Shown: positions 15,871 through 23,699, counted from the stretch's first letter. The stretch: DNA of 64,000 nucleotides from Oscillospiraceae bacterium (GCA_902786615.1 CADADE010000004.1:1-64000), one strand, 5' to 3'. The notes: a model not told the origin generated them from the letters alone. Program-made: numbers and translations.

Positions 15871-17794
15871 GACAATCACCGGACGCCGGGGCGGTGCCCA
15901 TGTCAAGGGCGGCAGGGCGGATTTCAGCGCCCTCGGCAGGGCGGTGAAGCGGCTGTTCGCCTACTATCCTCTGCTGGCCCCGCTCACCATGCTCTGCATC
16001 CTCTTTTCCGCCGTCGTCTCCTCCATCCCCTCGCTCTTCACCCAGAACGTCATCGCCGTCATCGAGCGCTGGTATCAGACCGGCGACTGGGCTTCCGCCC
16101 GGCCGGAGGTCTACCGCTATGTGTCGGTGCTGGCCGTCCTCTATGTGCTGGCGCTTATCAGCTCCGCCGTCTATACCCAGCTCATGGCGATCATGACCCA
16201 GGGCTATCTCAACAAGCTGCGGCAGGAGACCTTTGACAAGATGCAGGATCTCCCCATCCGCTACTTTGACACCCACCAGCACGGCGACATCATGAGCTAC
16301 TACACCAACGACATCGACACCCTGCGCATGCTGGTGAGCCAGTCCCTGCCCACCTTCATCCAGTCCGGCGCGATCGTGCTGGTGGTATTCGCCATCATGC
16401 TCTATTTCAGCGTCTGGATGACGCTGGTGCTGGTCGTGGGCGTCGTGGCGATGTTCTACGTCACCAAGGTGGTCGGCGGCGGCTCCGCCCGCTACTTTGT
16501 CAAGCAGCAGAAGTCCCTTGCCGATACGGAGGGCCTTGTGCAGGAGCTGATGAACGGCCAGAAGGTGGTCAAGGTCTTCTGCCACGAGCAGCAGAGCATC
16601 GAGGCGTTTAAGAAGCGCAACAACGAGCTGCGCGAGAACAGCCGCCGCGCCAACGCCTACGCCAACATTCTCGGCCCCATCATGAACAACATCGGCAACA
16701 TCCTCTATGTGGTCATGGCCCTTGCGGGCGGCGTGTTCCTCCTGACCGGGGTGCCGAACGTCTCCCTCTCCGGCAAGGCGTTTTCCATCAGCGTGCTGGT
16801 GCCCTTCCTCGGCATGGCCAAGCAGTTCACCGGCAACGTCAACACCCTGGCCCAGCAGATCAACAACATCGTCATGGCCTCCGCCGGCGCGGGGCGCGTG
16901 TTCAGCCTCATGGACGAAGAGCCCGAGACGGACGCGGGCTATGTGACGCTGGTGAACGTCACAGAGAACGAGGACGGCACCCTCACCGAGACGCAGGAGC
17001 GCACCGGCAAATGGGCCTGGCGGCACCCGCACGGGGACGGCACGCTGACCTACACCCCCCTCCGGGGCGATGTGCGCCTGGTGGACGTGGACTTTGCCTA
17101 TGAAGAGGGCAAGGACGTGCTGCACGACGTGTCCGTCTACGCGGAGCCGGGGCAGAAGGTGGCCTTTGTGGGCGCGACCGGCGCGGGCAAGACCACGATC
17201 ACGAACCTGATTAACCGCTTCTACGACATCGCCGACGGCAAGATCCGCTATGACGGCATCAACATCAACAAGATCAAAAAGGCCGATCTGCGCCGCTCCC
17301 TGGGCCTTGTGCTGCAGGAGACGAACCTCTTCACCGGCTCGGTCCTCGACAACATCCGCTACGGCAGACTCGACGCGACGGACGAGGAGTGCCGCAGGGC
17401 GGCGAAGCTTGCGGGCGCGGACGACTTCATCGTGCGCCTGCCCGAGGGCTACGACACCATGCTCACCAACAACGGCGCGAACCTCTCCCAGGGCCAGCGG
17501 CAGCTCATTGCCATTGCCCGCGCCGCCGTGGCCGATCCCCCGGTCATGATCATGGACGAGGCCACCTCCTCCATCGACACGCGCACCGAGGCCATTGTCC
17601 AGCGCGGCATGGACGAGCTGATGAAGGGGCGCACGGTGTTTGTGATCGCCCACCGCCTCTCCACCGTCAAAAACGCCGACGTCATTATGGTGCTCGACCA
17701 CGGGCGCATCATCGAGCGCGGCAGCCACGAAAAGCTCCTGGCCGAAAAGGGCACCTACTACCAGCTCTACACCGGCGCGTTCGAGCTTGAATAA
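15863..17794 (+). CDS. Heterodimeric ABC exporter, half with competent ATP site
   Basis: This 643-residue partner has six membrane helices (residues 25-330), a linker insertion of about 40 residues rich in Glu/Thr/Trp before the ATPase (near 360-405), and an intact ATPase: Walker A GATGAGKTT, Walker B IMDEATSSID with Glu, and H-loop VIAHRL. Its signature is NLSQGQRQL, with Gln in place of the first Gly; in the dimer this faces the degenerate Walker site of the other half, so all deviations fall in one composite site. The ATG at 15863 follows GGAGGTGAGGAG inside the end of the previous gene. A terminator follows. Confidence 0.92.
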   Translation: MAKTITGRRGGAHVKGGRADFSALGRAVKRLFAYYPLLAPLTMLCILFSAVVSSIPSLFTQNVIAVIERWYQTGDWASARPEVYRYVSVLAVLYVLALISSAVYTQLMAIMTQGYLNKLRQETFDKMQDLPIRYFDTHQHGDIMSYYTNDIDTLRMLVSQSLPTFIQSGAIVLVVFAIMLYFSVWMTLVLVVGVVAMFYVTKVVGGGSARYFVKQQKSLADTEGLVQELMNGQKVVKVFCHEQQSIEAFKKRNNELRENSRRANAYANILGPIMNNIGNILYVVMALAGGVFLLTGVPNVSLSGKAFSISVLVPFLGMAKQFTGNVNTLAQQINNIVMASAGAGRVFSLMDEEPETDAGYVTLVNVTENEDGTLTETQERTGKWAWRHPHGDGTLTYTPLRGDVRLVDVDFAYEEGKDVLHDVSVYAEPGQKVAFVGATGAGKTTITNLINRFYDIADGKIRYDGININKIKKADLRRSLGLVLQETNLFTGSVLDNIRYGRLDATDEECRRAAKLAGADDFIVRLPEGYDTMLTNNGANLSQGQRQLIAIARAAVADPPVMIMDEATSSIDTRTEAIVQRGMDELMKGRTVFVIAHRLSTVKNADVIMVLDHGRIIERGSHEKLLAEKGTYYQLYTGAFELE

Positions 17795-17798
17795 AACG

Positions 17799-17830
17799 CA
17801 CGGAGGCATCCGAGGATGCCTCCGTGTTTT
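17799..17830 (+). terminator. Terminator of the ABC exporter pair
   Basis: ACGGAGGCATCC-GAG-GGATGCCTCCGT is a 12-bp perfect stem followed by GTTTT, five bases after the stop codon. Confidence 0.95.
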
Positions 17831-17857
17831 ATGCAGGACGTGAGAGCAGTTTCTTTA

Positions 17858-17886
17858 TTGACATCTTGCGACAATCTATGTAATAT
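17858..17886 (+). promoter_or_regulatory. Forward promoter of the 35-aa ORF
   Basis: TTGACA (17858-17863) and TAATAT (17881-17886) with a 17-bp spacer point towards the small ORF. The transcript would begin near 17893, just before the left inverted-repeat arm. Confidence 0.75.
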
Positions 17887-17942
17887 ATAGTCACCCGCGA
17901 GGGTACGATGAAGAGCGTTCATACAAACACGCAGGCGGTTGG

Positions 17943-17969
17943 TTCCATCCTCCGATAAGGAGGTGGTAC
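17943..17969 (+). promoter_or_regulatory. Hairpin that buries the ribosome site of the 35-aa ORF
   Basis: CCATCCTCC (about 17945-17953) can pair with GGAGGTGG (17959-17966), leaving a loop of about five bases. The GGAGG is the Shine-Dalgarno sequence of the ORF that starts at 17972, so translation is likely held off unless this structure opens. Confidence 0.6.
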
Positions 17970-17971
17970 TT

Positions 17972-18079
17972 ATGCGGATTACCTTTCATATAAAGAAGTG
18001 GACAATCACAATTCTTGTGAAGGAAACTTCCCGAAAGGCAAAGCCCGTAAAAAAGTCAACCGCCACTCCCGCAAAGTGA
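17972..18079 (+). CDS. 35-aa basic peptide in a type I toxin-antitoxin-like locus
   Basis: The peptide starts MRITFHIKKWTITILVKETS and ends in a Lys-rich tail (RKAKPVKKSTATPAK). The N-terminal half alternates hydrophobic and polar residues; 10 of 35 residues are Lys or Arg. AAGGAGGTGG is six bases before the ATG. I know of no named family, though short peptides with an FHI-x3-TITI core seem familiar from clostridial genomes. The gene lies between convergent promoters and inverted repeats, with a buried ribosome site, features of Fst-like type I toxins. Toxicity is inference; a non-toxic regulatory peptide is possible. Confidence 0.6.
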   Translation: MRITFHIKKWTITILVKETSRKAKPVKKSTATPAK

Positions 18080-18151
18080 CGATTGACTTTGTGGCTTTGC
18101 CACAAGATTAACCTAAACTGAGGAGCTAACCGTGTGCGTGGTTCGCTCTTC
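17975..18151 (-). ncRNA. Candidate antisense RNA to the 35-aa ORF
   Basis: The start is set by the minus-strand consensus promoter, about seven bases downstream of its -10 box. The other end is a guess, since no clear terminator is seen. The RNA would be fully complementary to the 3' half of the ORF message and share its 5' ATGAAGAGCG sequence with it. Confidence 0.4.
18037..18105. promoter_or_regulatory. Hairpins over the 3' end of the 35-aa ORF
   Basis: GGCAAAGCC (18037-18045) pairs with GGCTTTGCC (18093-18101), and AAAGTCAA (18051-18058) with TTGACTTT (18083-18090). A smaller alternative is TTGTGGC-TTT-GCCACAA (18089-18105). The structure forms on either strand and could be the meeting or termination point of the two convergent transcripts. 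No long U tract follows, so terminator function is unsure. Confidence 0.5.
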
Positions 18152-18157
18152 ATTGTT

Positions 18158-18186
18158 ATTATAGGGCAGTCGGGCGCTTTTGTCAA
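18158..18186 (-). promoter_or_regulatory. Perfect consensus promoter of a candidate antisense RNA
   Basis: On the minus strand TTGACA (18186-18181) and TATAAT (18163-18158) are spaced exactly 17 bp. It fires leftwards over the 3' end of the 35-aa ORF. No ORF follows on that strand that has a ribosome site, which suits a non-coding antisense RNA starting near 18151. Confidence 0.8.
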
Positions 18187-18219
18187 TCCCGGCCCGATTG
18201 CGTTTTTGTCGATTCTCTC

Positions 18220-18248
18220 TTGCAAAACACACCGAGATCGTGTATAGT
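18220..18248 (+). promoter_or_regulatory. Promoter of the (CGTT)n microORF
   Basis: TTGCAA (18220-18225) and TATAGT (18243-18248) have a 17-bp spacer. The transcript would begin near 18255, about 60 bases before the ATG at 18314. Confidence 0.65.
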
Positions 18249-18313
18249 GTGGCTGTATTATTACGATGACACTATGCATTGTTATGTAAACTTATTGAAA
18301 GGGGTTGACGGAC

Positions 18314-18451
18314 ATGACCGAACGGCGCAATAACGCATCGTTCGTTCGTTCGTTCGTTCGTTCGTTCGTTCGTTCGTTCGTTCGTTCGTTCGTTCGTTCG
18401 GTAAAGTCTGCGCTGTCGGCCTCTCCCTGTCAAGTCTTATTAAGGGCGTAG
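18314..18451 (+). CDS. 45-aa ORF containing the tetranucleotide repeat (possible phase-variable peptide)
   Basis: The ORF starts ATG ACC GAA after AAAGGGG and encodes MTERRNNAS, then five FVRS units from the CGTT repeat, then VKSALSASPCQVLLRA. A promoter lies upstream and a strong terminator overlaps the stop, making a complete transcription unit of roughly 230 bases. A tetranucleotide repeat shifts frame with each unit gained or lost: one alternative exit frame reads KVCAVGLSLSSLIKGVAYPI, a hydrophobic tail; the other stops at once. Whether a peptide is made is untested. It may instead be a leader RNA. Confidence 0.45.
   Translation: MTERRNNASFVRSFVRSFVRSFVRSFVRSVKSALSASPCQVLLRA
18339..18400. 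repeat. Tetranucleotide microsatellite (CGTT)15.5
   Basis: Sixty-two bases are an uninterrupted CGTT tandem array with no variant unit. Perfect long tetranucleotide arrays in bacteria are usually unstable and often drive phase variation. Confidence 0.97.
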
Positions 18452-18483
18452 CATATCCAATTTAGGATATGCTGCGCCCTTTT
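18444..18483 (+). terminator. Terminator of the (CGTT)n unit
   Basis: GGGCGTAGCATATCC and GGATATGCTGCGCCC form a 15-bp stem (one mismatch) with a 6-nt loop, followed by TTTTG. Confidence 0.93.
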
Positions 18484-18496
18484 GCGCGCTTTGGCT

Positions 18497-18806
18497 CCGC
18501 GCTTTGCCTTCCCCTCAAGGGGAAGGCAAAACCTACGTCCATCTCGCCGCGCGTGCGCTCTCTTTAACCTCCCATTGGAAAAAGGGAGGGGGACCGCGAA
18601 GCGGTGGAGGGATCGACCCGACAAGCGACCGACCCTCGATCCCTCAGTCACAGCCTCGCGTGAGATCGGCTGTGACAGCCTTCGGCCCAGGTCGCAATCA
18701 CAGATTGCTCCCCGCTTTGGCTGCAAACGTGCCCCCGGCACGTTTGCTTAACGCGTCGCGCCCTTTCACAAAGGGAGCTTGAAGCGTCCATCTCGCCGCG
18801 CGTGCG
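18497..18806. repeat. Compound copy of the dispersed palindromic repeat, bounded by a 22-bp direct repeat
   Basis: The 393-base gap before the secreted-protein gene is filled with the window's class-1 repeat: TTTGCCTTCCCC-TCAA-GGGGAAGGCAAA, the CTCCC/GGGAG hairpins, GAGGGATCG/CGATCCCTC, the TCACAGCC-TCGCGTGAGAT-CGGCTGTGA module and CCCTTTCACAAAGGGAGC. A 22-bp sequence starting CGTCCATCTCGCCGCGCGTG occurs at 18536-18557 and again at 18785-18806, as left by duplication or recombination between copies. Confidence 0.8.
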
Positions 18807-18844
18807 GCGTGTAAAATATAATTCTGTCCCTGCTGCTTACGCTG

Positions 18845-19756
18845 GTGATGGTGCTGGGCTTGCTGCCGGGGATGACGGCGTATGCGGATGATACATACAC
18901 CCTCACAGTTATGTATGGCAACGCTGAAATATGTAAGGTTACTAACTACGAATTAAACGTCGGCATAGGTATTAATGGTGGGATTTTTCAGCCGGATTTC
19001 GATAGTTTTGACACAGTTAGTAGTTCTGTCCCAAATTCCGAAGTCTCTGTTGCAGGAATTTTTTTCATCTTTTATCTACATGAGGCTGGAAGTGGAACTA
19101 TTTCGGGCGAGTATTACACCCAGGATGGCGGAATGGTGTCTTTTCAACTTGATGTTTCTTGTGTCAAGAACGTTCCCGCCGGCTACACCGTGACCTACAG
19201 ACCCGGCGAGGGATCGTACGCAGGCGGCGATCTCCCGACAGGGAAAGCAGTAAAGGGTGCGGATGATAAGTTTACCTACAAGATCGAAGGTTACGACAAG
19301 CACACCTACAAAACCGGCGACACCATCACGGTGACCGAGGACATCACCCTCACCGCCGTTTGGGAGAAAAAGTCCCAGGAAAGCGGCACCCAGCCGCAGC
19401 GTCGCGGCGGCGGACTCAGCGGCGACCTTGTGTTCTTCGGCGGCTCCGGCGTGGATAATTCCTGGGAATACATCGGCGGCGGGGTGCCGCAGAGAGCCTA
19501 CCGCCTGAGCTTTGCCCCGATGCAGGGCGGCAGCGCGTACTTCCTGCTGAACTCCGGCGAGAACGGCGAGACCATGAACGTCTACCCGCAGACCACGGTC
19601 CGGGTCGTTCCCACCCCCGCCCCCGGCTCCAGACTTGCAAGCATCGTCTGGAGCATGATCGACGGCTCGGCAAGCTATGATATCACCGAGTCCCAGACCT
19701 TCGTCATGCCCGCCATGGACGCGGTGGTCTACGTCACCTTCCAGCCCGTGGCCTGA
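18845..19756 (+). pseudogene. Secreted repeat-domain protein with lost 5' end
   Basis: The frame encodes ILSLLLTLVMVLGLLPGMTAYADD, plainly most of a signal peptide, but an in-frame TAA (18812-18814) stands seven codons or so before the hydrophobic core and no ATG or ribosome site precedes it. The dispersed repeat abuts the break. The rest is about 295 residues: a unique region, an InlB-type repeat (YTVTYRPGEGSYAGG...ITLTAVW, near residues 115-180), a Gly/Arg-rich linker and a C-terminal domain ending FVMPAMDAVVYVTF. GTG 18845 or ATG 18848 could give a truncated product. It probably was a cell-surface protein. Confidence 0.6.
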
Positions 19757-19770
19757 TCCCCATAAACGCA

Positions 19771-19799
19771 CGAATCCCCGGCTTTCGCCGGGGATTCTT
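19771..19799 (+). terminator. Terminator after the secreted-protein remnant
   Basis: GAATCCCCGGC-TTTC-GCCGGGGATTC is an 11-bp perfect stem followed by TTTGC. It can also serve the convergent gtrA-like gene only weakly. Confidence 0.88.
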
Positions 19800-19806
19800 T
19801 GCGCTG

Positions 19807-20232
19807 TCAGGGCTGTTTTTTCTTTGCCAGCTCGTTCGTGTCGATGCTGTCGCGGAAGACGACATAGCGGTCGTAGAGGTACTCGGTGACGAGGTTCAGC
19901 GCCATGTTGATTCCCGTGGCGAGATACTCGTTCCAGCCGAGCTTTTCGGTCAGCACATGCTCAAGCAGGGTGCTGAGCGGGGTAAACACCGCGTAGAACA
20001 GCGCCACCTGCAGCATGGCCCTGGGGACGTTGTTCGCGCTCTGGAAGGTAAACCTGCGGTTGAGCGTGAAGTTCCACAGCACCGAGGCCGCCAGCGCCGC
20101 AAGATAGCTCAGCCAGTAGGGCAGCCGGAGCAGCTCGTTTAAAAGGGCGAAGACCACGATCTCGATGATCCCCGCCGAGGCGGAAAAGAGCGCGAATTTC
20201 ACCGCCCGCCAGACTTCCTTTTTCTTCTCCAT
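19807..20232 (-). CDS. GtrA family membrane protein
   Basis: This 141-residue protein has four membrane helices and the GtrA (PF04138) pattern, including SYLAALAASVLWNFTLNRRFTF near residue 42 and NLVTEYLYDRYVVF near 113. GtrA proteins are thought to flip lipid-linked sugars for surface-polymer glycosylation. AAAGGAGATCACC precedes the ATG. No glycosyltransferase is next to it here, so its polymer is unknown. Confidence 0.88.
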   Translation of the reverse strand: MEKKKEVWRAVKFALFSASAGIIEIVVFALLNELLRLPYWLSYLAALAASVLWNFTLNRRFTFQSANNVPRAMLQVALFYAVFTPLSTLLEHVLTEKLGWNEYLATGINMALNLVTEYLYDRYVVFRDSIDTNELAKKKQP

Positions 20233-20348
20233 GGTGATCTCCTTTTGATCGTTTCAATGTTTGAAGTATAACAGAAAATTCATTTTTTGAAAAGCGGAAT
20301 ATGCTATTCTTTTCCCGCATAAGCTTTTGCGGAAAAGGAGGGGATGCC

Positions 20349-21626
20349 ATGCGCATTTTACGGATGGGAAGCAGCGGCCCCGCGGTGGAGCTTTTACAAT
20401 TGGCCCTGAAACGGGCGGGCTTCGGGGAGGCGGAGCCCGACGGCGTTTTCGGCCCCGTGACCGAGCAGGCGCTGCGCCGCTTTCAGAGCGCCCACGCGCT
20501 TGTGCCGGACGGCATTGCGGGCCGGGAGACGCACCGGGCGCTGCTGCCGTGGTACACGGGCTTTCTGCTGCACCGCGTCCAAAAGGGCGACACGCTCTTC
20601 ACGCTCGCGGAGCGCTACCGGACGACGGTGGAGGCGATCACGCTGGCAAACCCCGGCACGGAGCCGGAGAATTTGCAGCTTGGCGCAAGCCTTGTGATCC
20701 CGCTGCCCTTCCCCGTGGCGCCGACGGACATTTCCTACAGCGCGGCGCTGGTGGGCTACGTCGTGCGGGGCCTCGCCGCGCGCTATCCCTTCCTCGACGT
20801 GGGGGAGATCGGGCAGAGCGTCATGGGAAGGCCCCTGTGGCGGCTGCGCCTCGGCAGCGGGGAGAACCGGGTGCTGTATCAGGCGACGCACCACGCAAAC
20901 GAATGGATCTGCACGCCGCTGCTCCTGAAATTCACGGAGGAGCTGGCCGCGGCCTTCGCCGCCGGGGGCACGCTCTGTGACCGCAGCGCCGCGGAGCTGC
21001 TGGACCACGCCCAGCTCCTGCTCATCCCGGCGGTGAACCCGGACGGGATGGATCTTGCCGCCGGCGAGCTGCAGACGGGCGAATTTTACCGCGGGGCGCA
21101 GACCATCGCAGGGCTCTATCCCGCCGTGCCCTTTCCCACCGGCTGGAAGGCCAACATCCGGGGCACGGACCTGAACCTCCAATACCCGGCGGACTGGGAG
21201 GAGGCAAAGAAGATCAAATTTGCCCAGGGCGTACGCGGCCCCGCCCCGGCGTACTATGTCGGCCCCGCCCCCCTCTCCGCGCCGGAGAGCCGGGCGCTGT
21301 ACGACTACACCCTCGCCGCCTCGCCGCGCCTCACGCTGAGCTTCCACACCCAGGGGGAGGAAATCTACTGGCGCTACGGCGAGTGCGAGCCGGAAAACGC
21401 AAGGCAGATCGGGGAGCTCTTTGCCCGCCTGTCCGGCTACCGGCTTGCCGACCCCGAGACGGCTTCATCCTACGCGGGCTACAGGGACTGGTTCATCCAG
21501 GACTTTGACCGCCCCGGCTATACCATCGAGGTGGGGCGCGGCGTAAACCCCCTGCCGATCACGGACTTCGACGCGATCTACGAAAAGGCCCTGCCGATCC
21601 TCGTCTACGGCGCGCTGGTCACGTGA
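20349..21626 (+). CDS. M14 zinc carboxypeptidase with peptidoglycan-binding and LysM domains
   Basis: This 425-residue enzyme resembles gamma-D-glutamyl-diaminopimelate endopeptidases that cut spore or wall peptides. A PG_binding_1 domain (residues 5-70, GSSGPAVELLQLAL, FGPVTEQALRRFQ) is followed by LysM (75-120, HRVQKGDTLFTLAERY). The M14 domain (130-425) shows the zinc ligands HHANEW (His and Glu) and SFHTQG (His), the substrate Arg/Asn region NIRGTDLNLQYP, and the catalytic Glu in YTIEVGRG. There is no signal peptide, as in endopeptidase I of sporulating Bacillus. The ATG at 20349 follows AAAAGGAGGGG. Confidence 0.9.
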   Translation: MRILRMGSSGPAVELLQLALKRAGFGEAEPDGVFGPVTEQALRRFQSAHALVPDGIAGRETHRALLPWYTGFLLHRVQKGDTLFTLAERYRTTVEAITLANPGTEPENLQLGASLVIPLPFPVAPTDISYSAALVGYVVRGLAARYPFLDVGEIGQSVMGRPLWRLRLGSGENRVLYQATHHANEWICTPLLLKFTEELAAAFAAGGTLCDRSAAELLDHAQLLLIPAVNPDGMDLAAGELQTGEFYRGAQTIAGLYPAVPFPTGWKANIRGTDLNLQYPADWEEAKKIKFAQGVRGPAPAYYVGPAPLSAPESRALYDYTLAASPRLTLSFHTQGEEIYWRYGECEPENARQIGELFARLSGYRLADPETASSYAGYRDWFIQDFDRPGYTIEVGRGVNPLPITDFDAIYEKALPILVYGALVT

Positions 21627-21630
21627 AACC

Positions 21631-21660
21631 TTTGCTCTTCTTCCCCGTTTGTGCTATACT
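21631..21660 (+). promoter_or_regulatory. Promoter of the thioesterase gene
   Basis: TTTGCT (21631-21636) and extended -10 TGCTATACT (-10 hexamer 21655-21660) are spaced 18 bp. Confidence 0.6.
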
Positions 21661-21694
21661 GTCCCCATCTTGATATACAAAAGGGATGGGTTGC

Positions 21695-22414
21695 ATGCAG
21701 CAGGTATTTGAACGTGATTTTATGATTCCCCCCAGCGCGTGCGACGCGAGCGGCCGTCTCGGCTATCCGGGGGCCTTCGCGGTGTTCATGGATCTCGCCA
21801 CCGAGCACGCCGAGCGCCTCGGCGTCGGGCTTTCCGCCATGCGGAAGAAGGATCGCTTCTGGCTCACGGTAAAGACGAAGATCGTCTATTTTGAGCGCCC
21901 CGCCATCAGCGAGCGCGTGCGCCTGCTCACCTGGCCGGAGAAGCCCGGCCCCCTGCGTTTTAACCGCAGCTATGAGCTCCGGCGCGGCGACGCGCTGCTG
22001 CTTGCCGGGCGCACCGAATGGGCCGTGCTGAACACATTGACGGGCGCGCTCGCCCCCAGCGCCGACATCATGCCGGAGGGGATGGTCTACGAGCGCGCAT
22101 CCGCCCTTGCCGAGTCCTATGCCCGCATCCCGCCCCGCTTTGAGGGGGAGCCCTTCGCGTCCTGCCGCGTGCGCTCGACGGACATCGACCTCGGCGGGCA
22201 CATGAATAACGCCGCCTATCCCCGTGCCCTCTTCGGGGTTCTGTCCTCCGAAGAGATCGCGGCAAGGAAGATCCGCAGCATTGACCTCATTTTCCGCGCC
22301 CCCTGCTTCGAGGGGGAGGAGCTGGAGATCACCCGGCGGGAGGAGGGCGGCGTTCTCGACCTGCGCCTTTCCAAAGGCGAGGAAGTCCGCCTTCTGGCGA
22401 GAATCGCGGAATAA
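21695..22414 (+). CDS. Acyl-ACP thioesterase family protein
   Basis: This 239-residue protein has two hot-dog folds, as in bacterial acyl-ACP thioesterases (PF01643), and would release fatty acids from acyl carrier protein. The N-terminal half holds the substrate side (FMDLATEHAERLGVG, LTWPEKPGPLRFNRSYEL). The C-terminal half has the catalytic pattern STDIDLGGHMNNAAYPR (Asp, Asn and His) near residue 165. The ATG at 21695 is chosen over 21686 because the AAGGGATGG site lies at better distance. A bidirectional terminator separates it from the convergent ClC gene. Confidence 0.88.
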   Translation: MQQVFERDFMIPPSACDASGRLGYPGAFAVFMDLATEHAERLGVGLSAMRKKDRFWLTVKTKIVYFERPAISERVRLLTWPEKPGPLRFNRSYELRRGDALLLAGRTEWAVLNTLTGALAPSADIMPEGMVYERASALAESYARIPPRFEGEPFASCRVRSTDIDLGGHMNNAAYPRALFGVLSSEEIAARKIRSIDLIFRAPCFEGEELEITRREEGGVLDLRLSKGEEVRLLARIAE

Positions 22415-22417
22415 GAA

Positions 22418-22448
22418 AACGCGGCAGAAAACTGCCGCGCTTTTCTTT
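22418..22448. terminator. Bidirectional terminator, thioesterase / ClC
   Basis: CGCGGCAG-AAAA-CTGCCGCG is followed by CTTTTCTTT on the plus strand and by TTTTC on the minus strand; it serves both convergent genes. Confidence 0.88.
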
Positions 22449-23699
22449 ATCTCGCGTGGATGTTGATGAACTCCGCCTTGAGCTTGGAGTACATGATCTT
22501 CTGGCTGGAATAGAGGCCGAAGTAGCCCGAGAGCATGTAGGCCAGGCCGCAGGCGAGACCGTAATAGGCGAGGTTGCCGGAGCCGAAGAGCTCCACCGAC
22601 AGAAGGATAGAGGCCAGCGGGCAGTTGACCGCGCCGCAGAACACGCACACCAGCCCCACCGCCGCCGCGAAGCCCGCGGGCAGCCCCAGAAAGCCGCCGA
22701 CCGCGCAGCCGAAGGTCGCGCCGACGAAGAAGCAGGGCACCACCTCGCCGCCCTTATAGCCGGTGCCGAGGGTCAGGGCCGTGAACAGCAGCTTCCAGAA
22801 AAAGGCGTCCGGCCGGGTGACGCCCTCCTCGATGGCGCGCTTGATGCTCTCCATGCCCGCGCCGTTGAATTCCGTGGTGCCGAGCATCAGCGTGAGCCCC
22901 ACGATGGCCGCGCCGCCGCAGAGCACGCGCACGAAATCATTGGGGATCTTTTTGTGCAGGAGGTGCTCCGTGCCGTGCATGGTCAGGCAGAACACGATGC
23001 TCATGACCGTGCAGAGGATGGCAAGACCCGCCGTGCGCAGCACGTCCGCCCCGTTGAGGGTGAGCGTCAGCACCTCAAAGCGCTCCGGCGCGATGCCGAA
23101 GAGAGACGCGATCTGCAGGGCGATCAGCGAGGCCACCAGGCAGGGGACGAAGGCGGAATAGTAAATGACGCCGACGGAGATGACCTCCAGCGCGAAGACT
23201 GTGGCGGTCAGGGGCGTGCCGAAGAGGGCGGCGAACACCGCGCTCATTCCCGAAAGGGTCGCGATGCGCATGTCCTTGTCGTCGAGCCGGCAGAGCATGC
23301 CGATCTCGTTGCCGAGGCTGCCGCCGATCTGAAGGGCCGCGCCCTCGCGCCCTGCGCTGCCGCCGCACAGATGCGTGAGCACGGTGGAGAAAAAGATGGT
23401 GGGCGTCAGGGCCAGGGGGACGCGCTCGCCAAGCTGGACGGAGTCGATGATGGTATTGGTGTTCTTGTTCTCGGTGTGGAGAAAGTGGTAAATCAGCCCG
23501 ATCACCAGGCCCGCCGCGGGCAGCAGGTACAGCATCCAGGGGTGGGCGGCGCGAAAGCCGGTGGCCCAGCTCACGCTCAGGTGAAAGGCGGAGCCCACCA
23601 GGCCCCCGCAGCGCCGGTGAGGTGGGCGATCAGGATCCATTTGAGAAAGCTGAGGATGGTCTTGCGGATTTCCCGGCTCTCTTGTCTGACGAAGCTCAT
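22447..23699 (-). pseudogene. ClC-type chloride channel/transporter gene with a frameshift
   Basis: The ribosome site TTTGGAGG and ATG at 23699 begin MSFVRQESREIRKTILSFLKW..., but that frame stops after about 40 codons (APPFT*). The remaining ~385 residues continue in another frame with GGLVGSAFHLSVSWAT, the family block that should follow directly. The break lies in a run of five G (plus-strand C 23603-23607); six would restore the frame. The body has GSAGREGA (with the gating Glu), GMSAVFAALFGTPL and GTGYKGGEVVPC, as in ClC proteins. It may be a real mutation, a phase-variable tract or an assembly error. Confidence 0.85.

Larger units (their letters stand above)
17908..18153. repeat. Inverted repeat flanking the 35-aa ORF
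   Basis: ATGAAGAGCG (17908-17917) is the exact reverse complement of CGCTCTTCAT (18144-18153). The homology goes on inwards (AACACGCA at 17926-17933 against TGCGTGGTT at 18135-18143). The 5' and 3' ends of a through-transcript can therefore pair, and the two convergent transcripts start with the same sequence. Confidence 0.8.

Noticed and set aside
14461..17809. Long minus-strand frames opposite the ABC exporter genes
   Set aside because: They mirror the transporter codons, overlap each other's gene borders, and carry no domain.
18339..18400. CGTT array as a CRISPR
   Set aside because: The unit is four bases with no spacers, and no cas gene is in the window; it is a microsatellite.
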